In this document: positions 1 to 8,236 of the stretch, piece by piece
How positions within the stretch are numbered: position 1 is the stretch's first letter
Layout of the letters: every line of letters begins with the position of its first letter
Source: Bacteroidota bacterium
Lineage (GTDB): Bacteria > Bacteroidota > Bacteroidia > Chitinophagales > Chitinophagaceae
Length of the DNA: 49,968 bases
Assembly: GCA_947476145.1 (NCBI GenBank)
Contig: CANJPH010000014.1
Location: 1 to 49,968, forward strand
Direction: 5' to 3'
The notes under the pieces: model-generated
Told to the model about the DNA's origin: nothing
Seen by the model: only the letters and a program-made list of their open reading frames with translations
Database searches by the model: none
Translations under genes and position numbers: made by a program

Positions 1-1634
1 ACTATCCATTTGTTGTTAATTTTTTTATCAGCCTCATCTCCAACACCAGTATAAGTGTAACCCCATTTAATAGCCCACTTATCATAATCACCAATACGTG
101 GGAATAAACCAGACTGTCCAATTTTATCTTCAGGTTGTGCTACATAGTTGAAACGTGCATAGTCCATAATAGATGCAGTGTGGCCATTTGCTTCTACCCA
201 CTGCTTGTCTCTTAATTTTTCGACAGGCGTCTTGCTACTGCTACCCATATTATGTCTTAAACCCAAAGTATGTCCTACTTCGTGAGATGAAACAAAACGA
301 ATTAAATTACCCATTAGCTCATCATCAAACTTCATTTTTCTTGAAGCTGGATCAACAGCTGCAGTTTGAATCATATACCAATCGTGCACTAAATTCATTA
401 CGTTATGGTACCATCCAATATGACTTTCTAAAATTTCACCACTTCTTGGATCGTGTACTTGTGGACCATATGCATTTTCGATATCAGATGCGAAATAACG
501 AATCACAGAGAAACGCGCATCCTCTAAACTCATAGTAGAATCGTTTGGCCATTCTTTACCTTGGATTGCATTTTTCCAACCTGCTTGTTCAAAGGCTTTA
601 TTCCAATCGTTTACGCCGGCAATTAAAAATGGAACCCATTTTTTTGGAGTCGCTGGATCGATATAATAAATAATAGGCTTTATCGGTTCAACCAGTTCAC
701 CACGCTTATAATTTTCTAAATCTGCAGGTTTTGGTTCTAATTTATATCTAACGGCAAACACTTTGTTGTCCACTTTATGTTGATCGTCAGAAAATTGAAC
801 AAAATTGTCTGCAAAATAACCCACTCTTGAATCAAAAAAGCGCGTATTCATTGGAACCTTCGGCAATAATCTAATTGAAGTATTTAATTCTAATGTAACG
901 GCTCCTGCGTTCATAGCAGCAGGAATGGTAGCAGAACTACCTCCGCCCATTGGGCTGCCTGGCATTGGAGCGCTTGCGTTAAATGTTTTAACGGTTCTTA
1001 CTTCCATATTAATAGGGTAAGACTTTATACTTTCAATATAGGATCTATCTGGTGCTAATCCCATTAAGCCAAACATTCTTTTTGCACTTGGCGTTAAACT
1101 AACTGCTTGATTATCACCTTTAAAGAATTCTGTCACTTCAATCACAGATGAACTTGAATCTTTTCCTAAGGCTTTAATATCAAAAGAAGCTACAATTGGG
1201 TCTAAATAAGAGTTTTTAACTGCTTTAGCAATAGTTTGTGTAGAATCTGCTCTGCTAATTAAAGTCACTACACGCATGAAAATGCGTTGGTTAGGTCCCT
1301 TTTCAAATTGCAAGCTTTGCTCATTTACCTCCTCACCACCGTACTTTCTAGCACCCCCTGCCACCTTGGTAAAGCGGGTTACTGCAAGCAATTCACGGCC
1401 TAAAAGGCTGTCTGGGATTTCAAAGTAGTATTTGTCGTCTAAAAAGTGTACAGAAAACACACCTTTTTGACTGACAGCTTTCTTGGTAATCACCTCACCA
1501 AATGCCTTTGGACCCACTTTAGCGGGCATGTCTTTTTTAACACTGTCAGTACGCTGAGCTTGGTCGGGTCGCTGTGCATTTGAGCTTATTGTCAATACGA
1601 CACAAAGACTAGTAAAAATTAGGATTTTTTTCAT
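1..1634 (-). CDS. Secreted zinc-dependent metalloprotease (DUF5117/DUF4953 type), 3' end outside window
   Basis: Reading from an ATG at 1634, 544 codons stay open to the window edge, so the C-terminus is missing. The N-terminus is a signal peptide (MKKILIFTSLCVVLTISSNA, then Q). The zinc-protease signature HEVGHTLGLRHN lies at residues 451-462 (249-284), and a Met-turn-like SIMDYARFN follows about 30 residues later. The order (an N-terminal domain with LPKVPMNTRFFDSRVGYF, then the catalytic domain) matches large Bacteroidota metalloproteases annotated with DUF5117/DUF5118/DUF4953, usually about 800 residues. Roughly the last third is therefore off-window. It is probably a periplasmic or outer-membrane-associated peptidase; the substrate is unknown. 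It is transcribed away from the TonB operon. Confidence 0.9.
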   Translation of the reverse strand, partial: MKKILIFTSLCVVLTISSNAQRPDQAQRTDSVKKDMPAKVGPKAFGEVITKKAVSQKGVFSVHFLDDKYYFEIPDSLLGRELLAVTRFTKVAGGARKYGGEEVNEQSLQFEKGPNQRIFMRVVTLISRADSTQTIAKAVKNSYLDPIVASFDIKALGKDSSSSVIEVTEFFKGDNQAVSLTPSAKRMFGLMGLAPDRSYIESIKSYPINMEVRTVKTFNASAPMPGSPMGGGSSATIPAAMNAGAVTLELNTSIRLLPKVPMNTRFFDSRVGYFADNFVQFSDDQHKVDNKVFAVRYKLEPKPADLENYKRGELVEPIKPIIYYIDPATPKKWVPFLIAGVNDWNKAFEQAGWKNAIQGKEWPNDSTMSLEDARFSVIRYFASDIENAYGPQVHDPRSGEILESHIGWYHNVMNLVHDWYMIQTAAVDPASRKMKFDDELMGNLIRFVSSHEVGHTLGLRHNMGSSSKTPVEKLRDKQWVEANGHTASIMDYARFNYVAQPEDKIGQSGLFPRIGDYDKWAIKWGYTYTGVGDEADKKINNKWI

Positions 1635-1733
1635 ATTTGTTTTTATTATAATTGAGAAACGAATCATAAATATATCAAATTCCATGAACAGTAGTTAGCA
1701 ATATTAAATTTTATATAAAAAAATGCCTTGAAA

Positions 1734-1763
1734 TTTGTTTCAACCAATAAATTACTTATTTTG
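1734..1763 (+). promoter_or_regulatory. Probable promoter of the exbB-tonB operon
   Basis: TTTG at 1734-1737 (-33-like) is followed after 19 bp by TATTTTG at 1757-1763, a -7-like element one base shorter than TAnnTTTG. Transcription would start near 1770, leaving a leader of about 100 nt before exbB. The 235-base gap 1635-1869 holds nothing else that I recognise. Confidence 0.45.
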
Positions 1764-1869
1764 TAACCCCTTAGAAACTAGTGCATAGAGATTCGAGTGA
1801 TTTCTAAACTAATAGCGAAAAGGGCAAACTTTTATAAATTTTTATTTAAAACCAAAAATCAATTGAATC

Positions 1870-2739
1870 ATGGCTGATTTAACTAAACCAACTGCAACTG
1901 CAACCGCTGCTAAAAAACCAGCAGCACAGCCTAACAAAGGCGGTAACTTGATTGCAACTTTAGCTCCTATTGCTTGTATCATAGCAGGCTATGTTATCTG
2001 GCGTTTTGTGTTAGGTAATGCATCAAATTTCTCTAACCCTGACACTTCTGGTGCTTGGTTCTGGCCTTCACACAAAGGTCCAAAAGGTACTTTCACTAAA
2101 ATGTATGAAGGTGGTATCGTTGTGCCTATTTTGATTGGTTGCTTTTTAATCGTATTAACTTTCGTTATCGAAAGATTATTAACTGTTGCTAAAGCAGCAG
2201 GTACTGGAAGCAATACTGAGTTCATCCGTAAAGTGCAATTTCATTTAGCAAACAAAGAAGTGGACAAAGCAATTGCTGAGTGTGATAAGCAAAAAGGATC
2301 TGTAGGTAATGTAATGAAGTCTGGCTTGAAAAAGTATAAAGAAATGATTACGAATACTGAATTAGATTCGGACCAAAAAGTATTGAATATTCAAAAAGAA
2401 ATTGAAGAAGCAACTGCATTGGAATTACCAATGTTAGAAAAGAATTTAGTATTCTTATCAACCATCGCATCGGTAGCAACCTTATTAGGATTGTTTGGTA
2501 CGGTATTAGGTATGATTCGTTCTTTCTCTAAATTAGGTGAAGAAGGTGGTGGTGAAGCAGCGCGTGAATTATCTCAAGGTATCTCTGAGGCCTTGTATAA
2601 CACTGCATTAGGTATTGGTACTTCTGCTGTCGCTATTATTATGTATAACGTTTTCACTACAAGAATTGACGCAATTACATATGGTATCGATGAGTCTGGA
2701 TTTACTTTAACGCAAAGCTTCGCAGCAAACTACAAATAG
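1870..2739 (+). CDS. exbB: ExbB/TolQ-family proton channel protein
   Basis: This 289-residue inner-membrane protein is the proton-channel subunit of the TonB energising complex. Hydrophobic segments fall near residues 27-50, 79-105, 190-215 and 235-260. The third and fourth carry the MotA/TolQ/ExbB core (LVFLSTIASVATLLGLFGTV and a later LYNTALGIGTSAVAI). The low-complexity Ala/Thr/Lys N-terminus and first membrane segment are an extension relative to E. coli ExbB, as is common in Bacteroidota. It is the first gene of exbB-exbD-exbD-tonB, separated from the first exbD by 55 bases containing a small hairpin. No Shine-Dalgarno is visible. Confidence 0.95.
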   Translation: MADLTKPTATATAAKKPAAQPNKGGNLIATLAPIACIIAGYVIWRFVLGNASNFSNPDTSGAWFWPSHKGPKGTFTKMYEGGIVVPILIGCFLIVLTFVIERLLTVAKAAGTGSNTEFIRKVQFHLANKEVDKAIAECDKQKGSVGNVMKSGLKKYKEMITNTELDSDQKVLNIQKEIEEATALELPMLEKNLVFLSTIASVATLLGLFGTVLGMIRSFSKLGEEGGGEAARELSQGISEALYNTALGIGTSAVAIIMYNVFTTRIDAITYGIDESGFTLTQSFAANYK

Positions 2740-2754
2740 TAGAAACATATTTTA

Positions 2755-2772
2755 AATAAGGGTAACCTTATT
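2755..2772 (+). other. Intercistronic hairpin between exbB and exbD
   Basis: AATAAGG (2755-2761) and CCTTATT (2766-2772) form a perfect 7-bp stem closed by GTAA, a GNRA-type tetraloop. No T-run follows, so it is unlikely to terminate. A role in RNA processing or in adjusting ExbB:ExbD ratios is inference. Confidence 0.5.
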
Positions 2773-2794
2773 CATAAATTAAAATATAATAAAA

Positions 2795-3445
2795 ATGGGT
2801 AGAGCCAAATTACCTCGTAAGAGTACCAACATCGACATGACTGCCATGTGTGATGTGGCTTTCCTTTTATTGTCATTTTTTATCTTGACAACTAAATTTA
2901 AACCTTCAGAAGCAATTGCAGTGACCACTCCAAGTTCAGTGTCATCCAAGGTTGCTCCTAATAAGGATTTCGTTTTAGTAACGATTGATAAAGATGGTAA
3001 AGTTTTTCTTACGATAGATGACAAGGAAAAAAGAACATTAGTTGTTAACTCTTTAAATGCTTCAAAAAATTTAGGAGTTGATGTAGCTAAATTTAAAGCT
3101 GCCGATTTCATTGGCGCTTCTTTTGGTGAATTAAATTCTTTCTTGTCTGTAGCGCCAGAAAACAGAAAAGGAAATGCACTTCCTGGTATTCCATGTAAGG
3201 ATACTACGAATAATGAGATGATCGATTGGATGCGCGCAGTGAGTGAAGCGTATGCTGGCGAAAAAATGGATCTTTTATTAAAAGGAGACAATCTAGCTAA
3301 ATATCCTTCATTTAAAGGTGTAATGACTGCATTCAAAAGGAACGACATTCAGAAATTTCAAATGGTTACGAATCCTGAAAATGCACCTGTAGGTTCAGAA
3401 TTGTATAAGAAATCGATGAATGGCGAAAAACAGGAAAACAACTAA
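2795..3445 (+). CDS. exbD: ExbD/TolR-family protein, first paralogue
   Basis: A 216-residue inner-membrane protein with a short basic N-terminus and a single membrane helix (residues about 18-35). The helix carries the family's proton-carrying Asp at D20 in the motif DMTAMCDVAFLLLSFF. A long periplasmic domain follows. It is longer than E. coli ExbD (about 140 residues), with most of the extra length in the periplasmic part. It sits 55 bases after exbB and 28 bases before a second exbD. Two different ExbD proteins in tandem are usual in Bacteroidota and may form a heteromeric periplasmic unit around TonB; that last point is inference. Confidence 0.93.
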   Translation: MGRAKLPRKSTNIDMTAMCDVAFLLLSFFILTTKFKPSEAIAVTTPSSVSSKVAPNKDFVLVTIDKDGKVFLTIDDKEKRTLVVNSLNASKNLGVDVAKFKAADFIGASFGELNSFLSVAPENRKGNALPGIPCKDTTNNEMIDWMRAVSEAYAGEKMDLLLKGDNLAKYPSFKGVMTAFKRNDIQKFQMVTNPENAPVGSELYKKSMNGEKQENN

Positions 3446-3473
3446 ATTATAAACTAATTAAAAGCTATTCACT

Positions 3474-4058
3474 ATGGCAGAATTAGATACCTCGGGTGGG
3501 GGACATAAGAAGAAAGGACCGGGCGTCAAAAAAGGAAAGAAGCTATCAACGCGTGTGGATTTAACACCGATGGTGGACTTAGGTTTCCTTTTGATTACTT
3601 TTTTCATCTTCACTACCACGATGAGTCAACCAACCGCTTTGAAGTTGCTTATGCCAGATGATAAAGTAAAGCCAGAGGAGCAAAATAAAGCAAAAGAATC
3701 TGGTGCTTTAACAATCCTAATGGGTGCAGATAATCATGTTTACTATTATGAAGGCCAATTAAAACCGGACGCTTCTAACTTTTTATCCGCTTCTTACAAT
3801 GGAGAAAATTCCATTCGTGATGTAATCATGAAAAAGAAAGCATATGTAAGAAGTATTGCACAAGATCCAAGCGATCCTGAGCATGACTTAGTAGTTGTGA
3901 TTAAACCAAGTCAATATTGCACTTACAAAAACGTAATTGATATTTTAGATGAAATGTCAATCAACGTTGTTAAAAAATTCGCATTAGTGGATATTTTTGA
4001 AACCGAAGAGCAATTGATTAAAATATCTGACGACTCAGCAAAACCTTCAAGTAACTAA
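3474..4058 (+). CDS. exbD: ExbD/TolR-family protein, second paralogue
   Basis: A 194-residue inner-membrane protein. The cytoplasmic N-terminus is rich in Gly and Lys. It is followed by RVDLTPMVDLGFLLITFF, in which D35 is the conserved membrane Asp of ExbD/TolR. The rest is periplasmic. It differs clearly in sequence from the exbD directly upstream, so this is an old duplication and not a recent copy. It ends 11 bases before tonB, consistent with one polycistronic message for the complex. Confidence 0.94.
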   Translation: MAELDTSGGGHKKKGPGVKKGKKLSTRVDLTPMVDLGFLLITFFIFTTTMSQPTALKLLMPDDKVKPEEQNKAKESGALTILMGADNHVYYYEGQLKPDASNFLSASYNGENSIRDVIMKKKAYVRSIAQDPSDPEHDLVVVIKPSQYCTYKNVIDILDEMSINVVKKFALVDIFETEEQLIKISDDSAKPSSN

Positions 4059-4069
4059 AAGCATTTACA

Positions 4070-4891
4070 ATGGACATAAATAAAATATTAACCGCCGATG
4101 TACTTGACCTCATTTTTGAGGGAAGATATAAAGAGTATGGTGCTTATGAGCTAAGAAAAACATATAACCAACGTCTTAAGAACGCGTTGATAGTAATGAT
4201 AGCTATAACAGTGCTATTGGCTGGTGGTGCTATTTGGTCTAATAGAGCAAAAGATTCAAAGACTGAAATTATTGTTCAAGACGTTAATTTAACGGACGTA
4301 AACAATCAAGAAAAGAAAGCACCGCCTCCACCGCCACCACCGCCACCACCAAAACAAGAACCACCAAAAGTGGAATTGGCCAAATTTACACCTCCTAAGA
4401 TTGTAAAAGATGAGGAAGTGAAGAAAGAGGACGAGATTAAGGAACAAGAAAAATTAGAAGAAGTTAAAATTAGTAGCATTGACCAAGAAGGGGTTAAATT
4501 GGATGTTACTGCACCTGTCGAAGTTAGCACAGGTCCAGTAGGCCCACCTGAAGAAGAAACAGATAAAATTTTCACTTCAGTTCAAATTCAATCTACTTTC
4601 CCTGGAGGTTCTGATGCATGGGTTAAGTTTCTATCAAGAACATTGAATAGAGATTTACCTGTTGAAAACGGAGCACCTGCCGGAAGATATGCAGTAACGG
4701 TTTCATTTGTGGTTTCAAGAGACGGAAGCATTTCTGACGTGAAAGCGGAGAATGATCCAGGATATGGAACTGCAGCGGAAGCGGTACGTGTAATCAAAAA
4801 GGGACCCAATTGGACACCTGCTGAACAAAATGGACATAAAGTAATTTATCGTCATAGACAAGCAATCGTGTTCCAAGTAACTGAAGACTAG
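4070..4891 (+). CDS. tonB: TonB energy transducer
   Basis: A 273-residue protein linking the ExbB/ExbD motor to outer-membrane TonB-dependent receptors. The N-terminus has the Bacteroidota-typical FEGRYKEYGAYELRK (residues 16-30), then a membrane helix at about 38-55. The periplasmic spacer has ten consecutive prolines at 85-94, followed by a Lys/Glu-rich stretch. The C-terminal TonB domain covers about 165-273, with VQIQSTFPGG and a later VSFVVSRDGSISDVK. It is the last gene of the cluster and is followed by a strong terminator. The receptors it serves are not in this window. Confidence 0.95.
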   Translation: MDINKILTADVLDLIFEGRYKEYGAYELRKTYNQRLKNALIVMIAITVLLAGGAIWSNRAKDSKTEIIVQDVNLTDVNNQEKKAPPPPPPPPPPKQEPPKVELAKFTPPKIVKDEEVKKEDEIKEQEKLEEVKISSIDQEGVKLDVTAPVEVSTGPVGPPEEETDKIFTSVQIQSTFPGGSDAWVKFLSRTLNRDLPVENGAPAGRYAVTVSFVVSRDGSISDVKAENDPGYGTAAEAVRVIKKGPNWTPAEQNGHKVIYRHRQAIVFQVTED

Positions 4892-4914
4892 AGCGAACTT
4901 CTCTATACAATATC

Positions 4915-4948
4915 AATGCCAGGCCCTAGCGCCTGGCATTTGTTTTTT
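4915..4948 (+). terminator. Rho-independent terminator of the exbB-tonB operon
   Basis: AATGCCAGGC (4915-4924) pairs perfectly with GCCTGGCATT (4931-4940). This 10-bp stem has a 6-base loop and is followed by TGTTTTTT. It separates tonB from mnmE. Confidence 0.92.
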
Positions 4949-4979
4949 AAGCCACACTAGCTTATTCCAATCAATAAAT

Positions 4980-4987
4980 TATCTTTG
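4980..4987 (+). promoter_or_regulatory. -7 promoter element of mnmE
   Basis: TATCTTTG matches the Bacteroidota -7 consensus TAnnTTTG exactly. It ends 4 bases before the mnmE ATG at 4992, so the transcript would have essentially no leader. No clear -33 TTTG is seen. Confidence 0.65.
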
Positions 4988-4991
4988 CCCT

Positions 4992-6368
4992 ATGCGTGAA
5001 AATTTGAGCACTTGGAACGATACTATTGTAGCATTGGCTACCGCACCAGGATTGGGTGCGATTGCAGTAATTAGATTAAGCGGGGCAAAGGCCATTGAAA
5101 TTACTGCATCGGTATTTTCAAAAAAAAGTTTACTTACTCAACCTAGCCATACGGTTCATTTTGGTAAATTAATAAATGGTGTTGATGTGATTGATGAAGT
5201 GGTGGTAAGCATTTATCGCGCACCTAAATCTTATACAGGTGAGGAGGTCGTAGAAATTTCTTGTCATGGAGCACCAATGATACAGGATGCCATTTTACAA
5301 TTAATGATACAAGCTGGCGCACGCATGGCAAAGCCAGGGGAGTTTACGCAGCGCGCTTTTTTAAATGGTAAACTGGATTTAACACAGGCCGAAGCGGTAG
5401 CAGATTTGATTGCAAGTAATACCGAAGCAGCTCGTAAAACGGCATTGCATAATTTAAAAGGTGGTTTCTCAACCGACTTGCAACTCATGCGTGAAAAGCT
5501 CATCAAATTTTCTGCACTCATAGAGTTGGAATTAGATTTTTCTCAGGAGGATGTAGCGTTTGCCAATAAAAAAGAGTTGGAAATATTAGTGCAGCAATTG
5601 CTGCTTAAATCACAATCCTTATTGGACTCTTTTAAATTAGGCAATGTAATTAAGAACGGCGTACAAGTAGCGATTGTAGGTAAACCCAACGCGGGGAAAT
5701 CTACCTTATTAAATGCTTTACTTAATGAGAACAGGGCTTTAGTGAGTGAAATAGCAGGCACTACCCGTGATACGGTAGAAGAGTATTTGAATATTCAAGG
5801 TGTGTTGTTCAAGCTTATAGATACTGCTGGTATTCGAAGCGCCACGAAGGATAGTATTGAACAAATGGGTATTGATAAGAGCAAGGAAAAAATAGTGGAC
5901 GCCGATATCGTCATTGCATTATTTGATGTGAATGATCAAGGCCTTGAACAGGCAGCTACCTGGCAATCCGAAGTAAGCGCTGATAAATTAATATTAGTAG
6001 GGAATAAAAAGGACTTACTAAAAGACAAATCCATATTAGGAGACCCATCTTTAAGTGGTATGGTATTTATTTCGGCAAAAGAAAAAGAAAATATAAACGC
6101 GCTTAAAAATTTATTATTTCAAAAAGCAGTAGGAGAAGGCATCAATAAGGAAGGTACTATTGTGACCAATGCAAGACATGTGACATCGCTTAAAAAATTA
6201 GTGCTTGCCTTAAATGATATTGAAACGGGTTTACAGCACAATATAACGGGCGACTTATTGGCTTTAGATATACGTCAAGCACTGCATTACCTAGGTACCA
6301 TCACTGGTCAAATTACCAACGAGGATCAATTAGACTTTATTTTTTCTAAATTCTGTATTGGAAAATAA
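4992..6368 (+). CDS. mnmE: tRNA modification GTPase MnmE
   Basis: A 458-residue protein that, with MnmG, installs the aminomethyl-type modification on U34 of certain tRNAs. The N-terminal folate-binding domain starts at DTIVALATAPGLGAIAVIRL. The inserted G domain has G1 GKPNAGKST (230-238), then GTTRDT, DTAG and NKKD. The C-terminus FCIGK contains the family's conserved Cys. The length is normal for MnmE. mnmG is not in this window. The ATG lies just downstream of an exact TAnnTTTG element and starts a short unit with the sialidase gene 18 bases after its stop. Confidence 0.97.
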   Translation: MRENLSTWNDTIVALATAPGLGAIAVIRLSGAKAIEITASVFSKKSLLTQPSHTVHFGKLINGVDVIDEVVVSIYRAPKSYTGEEVVEISCHGAPMIQDAILQLMIQAGARMAKPGEFTQRAFLNGKLDLTQAEAVADLIASNTEAARKTALHNLKGGFSTDLQLMREKLIKFSALIELELDFSQEDVAFANKKELEILVQQLLLKSQSLLDSFKLGNVIKNGVQVAIVGKPNAGKSTLLNALLNENRALVSEIAGTTRDTVEEYLNIQGVLFKLIDTAGIRSATKDSIEQMGIDKSKEKIVDADIVIALFDVNDQGLEQAATWQSEVSADKLILVGNKKDLLKDKSILGDPSLSGMVFISAKEKENINALKNLLFQKAVGEGINKEGTIVTNARHVTSLKKLVLALNDIETGLQHNITGDLLALDIRQALHYLGTITGQITNEDQLDFIFSKFCIGK

Positions 6369-6386
6369 AAAAGTAAATAACTTCTA

Positions 6387-7553
6387 ATGAGAAAATTGAT
6401 CATTGTTTTTTTATATATACTCATTTGGAAAGTTGGACTTACTCAAAAAGAAGTTACTGTTTTTGAATCTGGCAAAGAAGGCTACGCTTCTTTTAGAATT
6501 CCCTCCGTAGTTAAACTACCCAATCATAAAATACTTGCTTTTGCAGAGGGTCGTGTAAATGGAGGCGCAGACTTTGGAAACATAAAAATTGTTTTAAAAT
6601 CAAGTGACGACCAAGGTAAAACATGGTCAACTATCAAAGTGGTTGCTAGCTATGGTCAATGGCAGGTAGGCAATGCTGCTCCTGTGGTGGATGTATTAGA
6701 CCCAGCCTATCCCAATGGGAAAATTTATCTTTTCTATAATACAGGCAATGTAAGTGAAATGGAATTGAGGCAAGGTAAGGGCTTGAGAGAAGTATGGTAT
6801 ATAAGTTCGGTGGACGAAGGAACTAGTTGGTCGGGACCTGTAAACATTACTAGTCAAGTCCACTTTCCCAATGGGGAAATGGATGGTAGAAAATACAGTC
6901 ATGAAAAAGATTGGCGCACGTATGCCAATACACCAGGCCATGCAACACAATGCATGGACGGAAAATACAAGGGTCGTATATATATTCCAGCTAATCATTC
7001 GGAAGGAGTAACCAAAGCGCATTTTAAAGATTATTATTCACATGGATATTATAGTGATGATCATGGTAAAACATTTCATGTAAGCAAATCCTTAAATATA
7101 GAAGGGAGTAATGAGGCCACCGCTGCATTTATTAGCAATGATCGACTCATCATGAATGTGCGGAATCAACCAGGGGATGTAAAGTCAAGAATTGTAGCAT
7201 ATAGTAATGATGGAGGGGAAAGTTTTGAAGCTGCAAAATATGATACAAGTTTACCCGATCCAGTTTGCGAAGGGGCTATATTGAATATTGGTAAACGTCA
7301 AGGTAAATCCGTATTGGCATTTGTGAATGCAGCAGATAAAGCAAATAGAAATAATTTGACTTTGAAAATCAGTTACGACGAAGGGTTAAGTTGGCCAGTT
7401 CAACATTTAATCGATGGCGTAGCGGATTTAGCGATGGCCAAAAAAGACTACACAGCATATTCAGATATCATAAAGATAGGCCGAAGAAAAGTAGGTGTAT
7501 TTTATGAAAAAGAAAACTATTCTAAAATGGTTTTCAAATCAGTGAAATGGTAA
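6387..7553 (+). CDS. Secreted exo-alpha-sialidase (GH33-type)
   Basis: A 388-residue protein with an N-terminal signal sequence (about residues 1-20, ending GLTQ). It carries the sialidase FRIPS motif at 36-40 (R37 would be the first of the arginine triad). Five Asp-box-like motifs follow: SSDDQGKTW, SVDEGTSW, SDDHGKTF, SNDGGESF and SYDEGLSW, the hallmark of the six-bladed sialidase propeller. The predicted activity is release of terminal sialic acids from host or environmental glycans in the periplasm or outside. No transporter or lyase for sialic acid lies nearby. Its stop is one base from the stop of the convergent HAD gene. Confidence 0.92.
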   Translation: MRKLIIVFLYILIWKVGLTQKEVTVFESGKEGYASFRIPSVVKLPNHKILAFAEGRVNGGADFGNIKIVLKSSDDQGKTWSTIKVVASYGQWQVGNAAPVVDVLDPAYPNGKIYLFYNTGNVSEMELRQGKGLREVWYISSVDEGTSWSGPVNITSQVHFPNGEMDGRKYSHEKDWRTYANTPGHATQCMDGKYKGRIYIPANHSEGVTKAHFKDYYSHGYYSDDHGKTFHVSKSLNIEGSNEATAAFISNDRLIMNVRNQPGDVKSRIVAYSNDGGESFEAAKYDTSLPDPVCEGAILNIGKRQGKSVLAFVNAADKANRNNLTLKISYDEGLSWPVQHLIDGVADLAMAKKDYTAYSDIIKIGRRKVGVFYEKENYSKMVFKSVKW

Positions 7554-7554
7554 A

Positions 7555-8202
7555 TTAGTCAAAAGGTAGATGCGTGTAGTCGTTTGCAAAGTGAATGACA
7601 TTGGTAAATTGATCAAATTCTTCTTTTTGATGCTCGCCTAATATGACCACGGCATTTATGCCTGCATGCATAGCACATTCAACACCTTTAGGGGTATCTT
7701 CAAATACAAGACAATCTTTTGGGTCTAAAGCAAGCAATGTTGCACATTTTAAAAAGGTCTCCGGATGCGGTTTGCTTTTCACAACATCATTTGCACTTAC
7801 AATTGCATCAAAATATTGGCGTATTTGCATATTGTCAATCACGAAATTGATATTCTCCGTAATAGCTGCCGAACCAATGGCCATTTTAATATTGTGTGCC
7901 GCAGCCTTTGCTAAAAAGTTTTCTAGACCCGAAATTAATTTTAAAAAAGGCTTGAATTCAATACGATATAAGGCTTCCTTATCGTTTCCTAATTTTATTT
8001 TTTCATCCATGGTAAAACGACCTGGAAATACACGCTCTAATAGTTCGTCATTCTTCCCATAACATTGATGTTTCATTTCTTCAAGGGTAAGACTTCCTCC
8101 AAGCTTAATTATTGCTTGATGCCATGCTGCAATATGATAGGGCATATCATTGACCATGGTCCCGTTTAAGTCAAATAAAAATCCTTTGTATTTTGAAAAC
8201 AT
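7555..8202 (-). CDS. HAD-superfamily phosphatase/phosphomutase-like protein with DLN motif I
   Basis: A 215-residue protein of the beta-phosphoglucomutase-like HAD group. Motif I reads FLFDLNGTMVND: the nucleophile is D11, but the usual second Asp is Asn at residue 13 (codon 8164-8166). The cap domain follows. Motif II is near IGSAAITENI, the Lys motif is in KSKPHPETF, and motif IV is VFEDTPKGVECA. The usual family acts on small sugar phosphates. Because the second Asp is the general acid/base in standard members, activity may be changed; whether it is a phosphatase, mutase or inactive cannot be decided here. An upstream gene (8237-8704) on the same strand is 34 bases away. Confidence 0.85.
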   Translation of the reverse strand: MFSKYKGFLFDLNGTMVNDMPYHIAAWHQAIIKLGGSLTLEEMKHQCYGKNDELLERVFPGRFTMDEKIKLGNDKEALYRIEFKPFLKLISGLENFLAKAAAHNIKMAIGSAAITENINFVIDNMQIRQYFDAIVSANDVVKSKPHPETFLKCATLLALDPKDCLVFEDTPKGVECAMHAGINAVVILGEHQKEEFDQFTNVIHFANDYTHLPFD

Positions 8203-8236
8203 ATTGTAGGGTAGGTGACTTGGCCTAATGATTATT

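Noticed and set aside
173..535. Plus-strand open frame of 120 codons
   Set aside because: It lies antisense to the metalloprotease, directly over its HEVGH active site; there are no coding signs.
2779..3348. Minus-strand open frame of about 189 codons
   Set aside because: It is complementary to the first exbD, which has clear motifs and operon context.
6387..7553. The sialidase gene as a recent horizontal island
   Set aside because: No flanking repeats, mobility genes or visible composition change; it fits tightly between two genes with no spare DNA.
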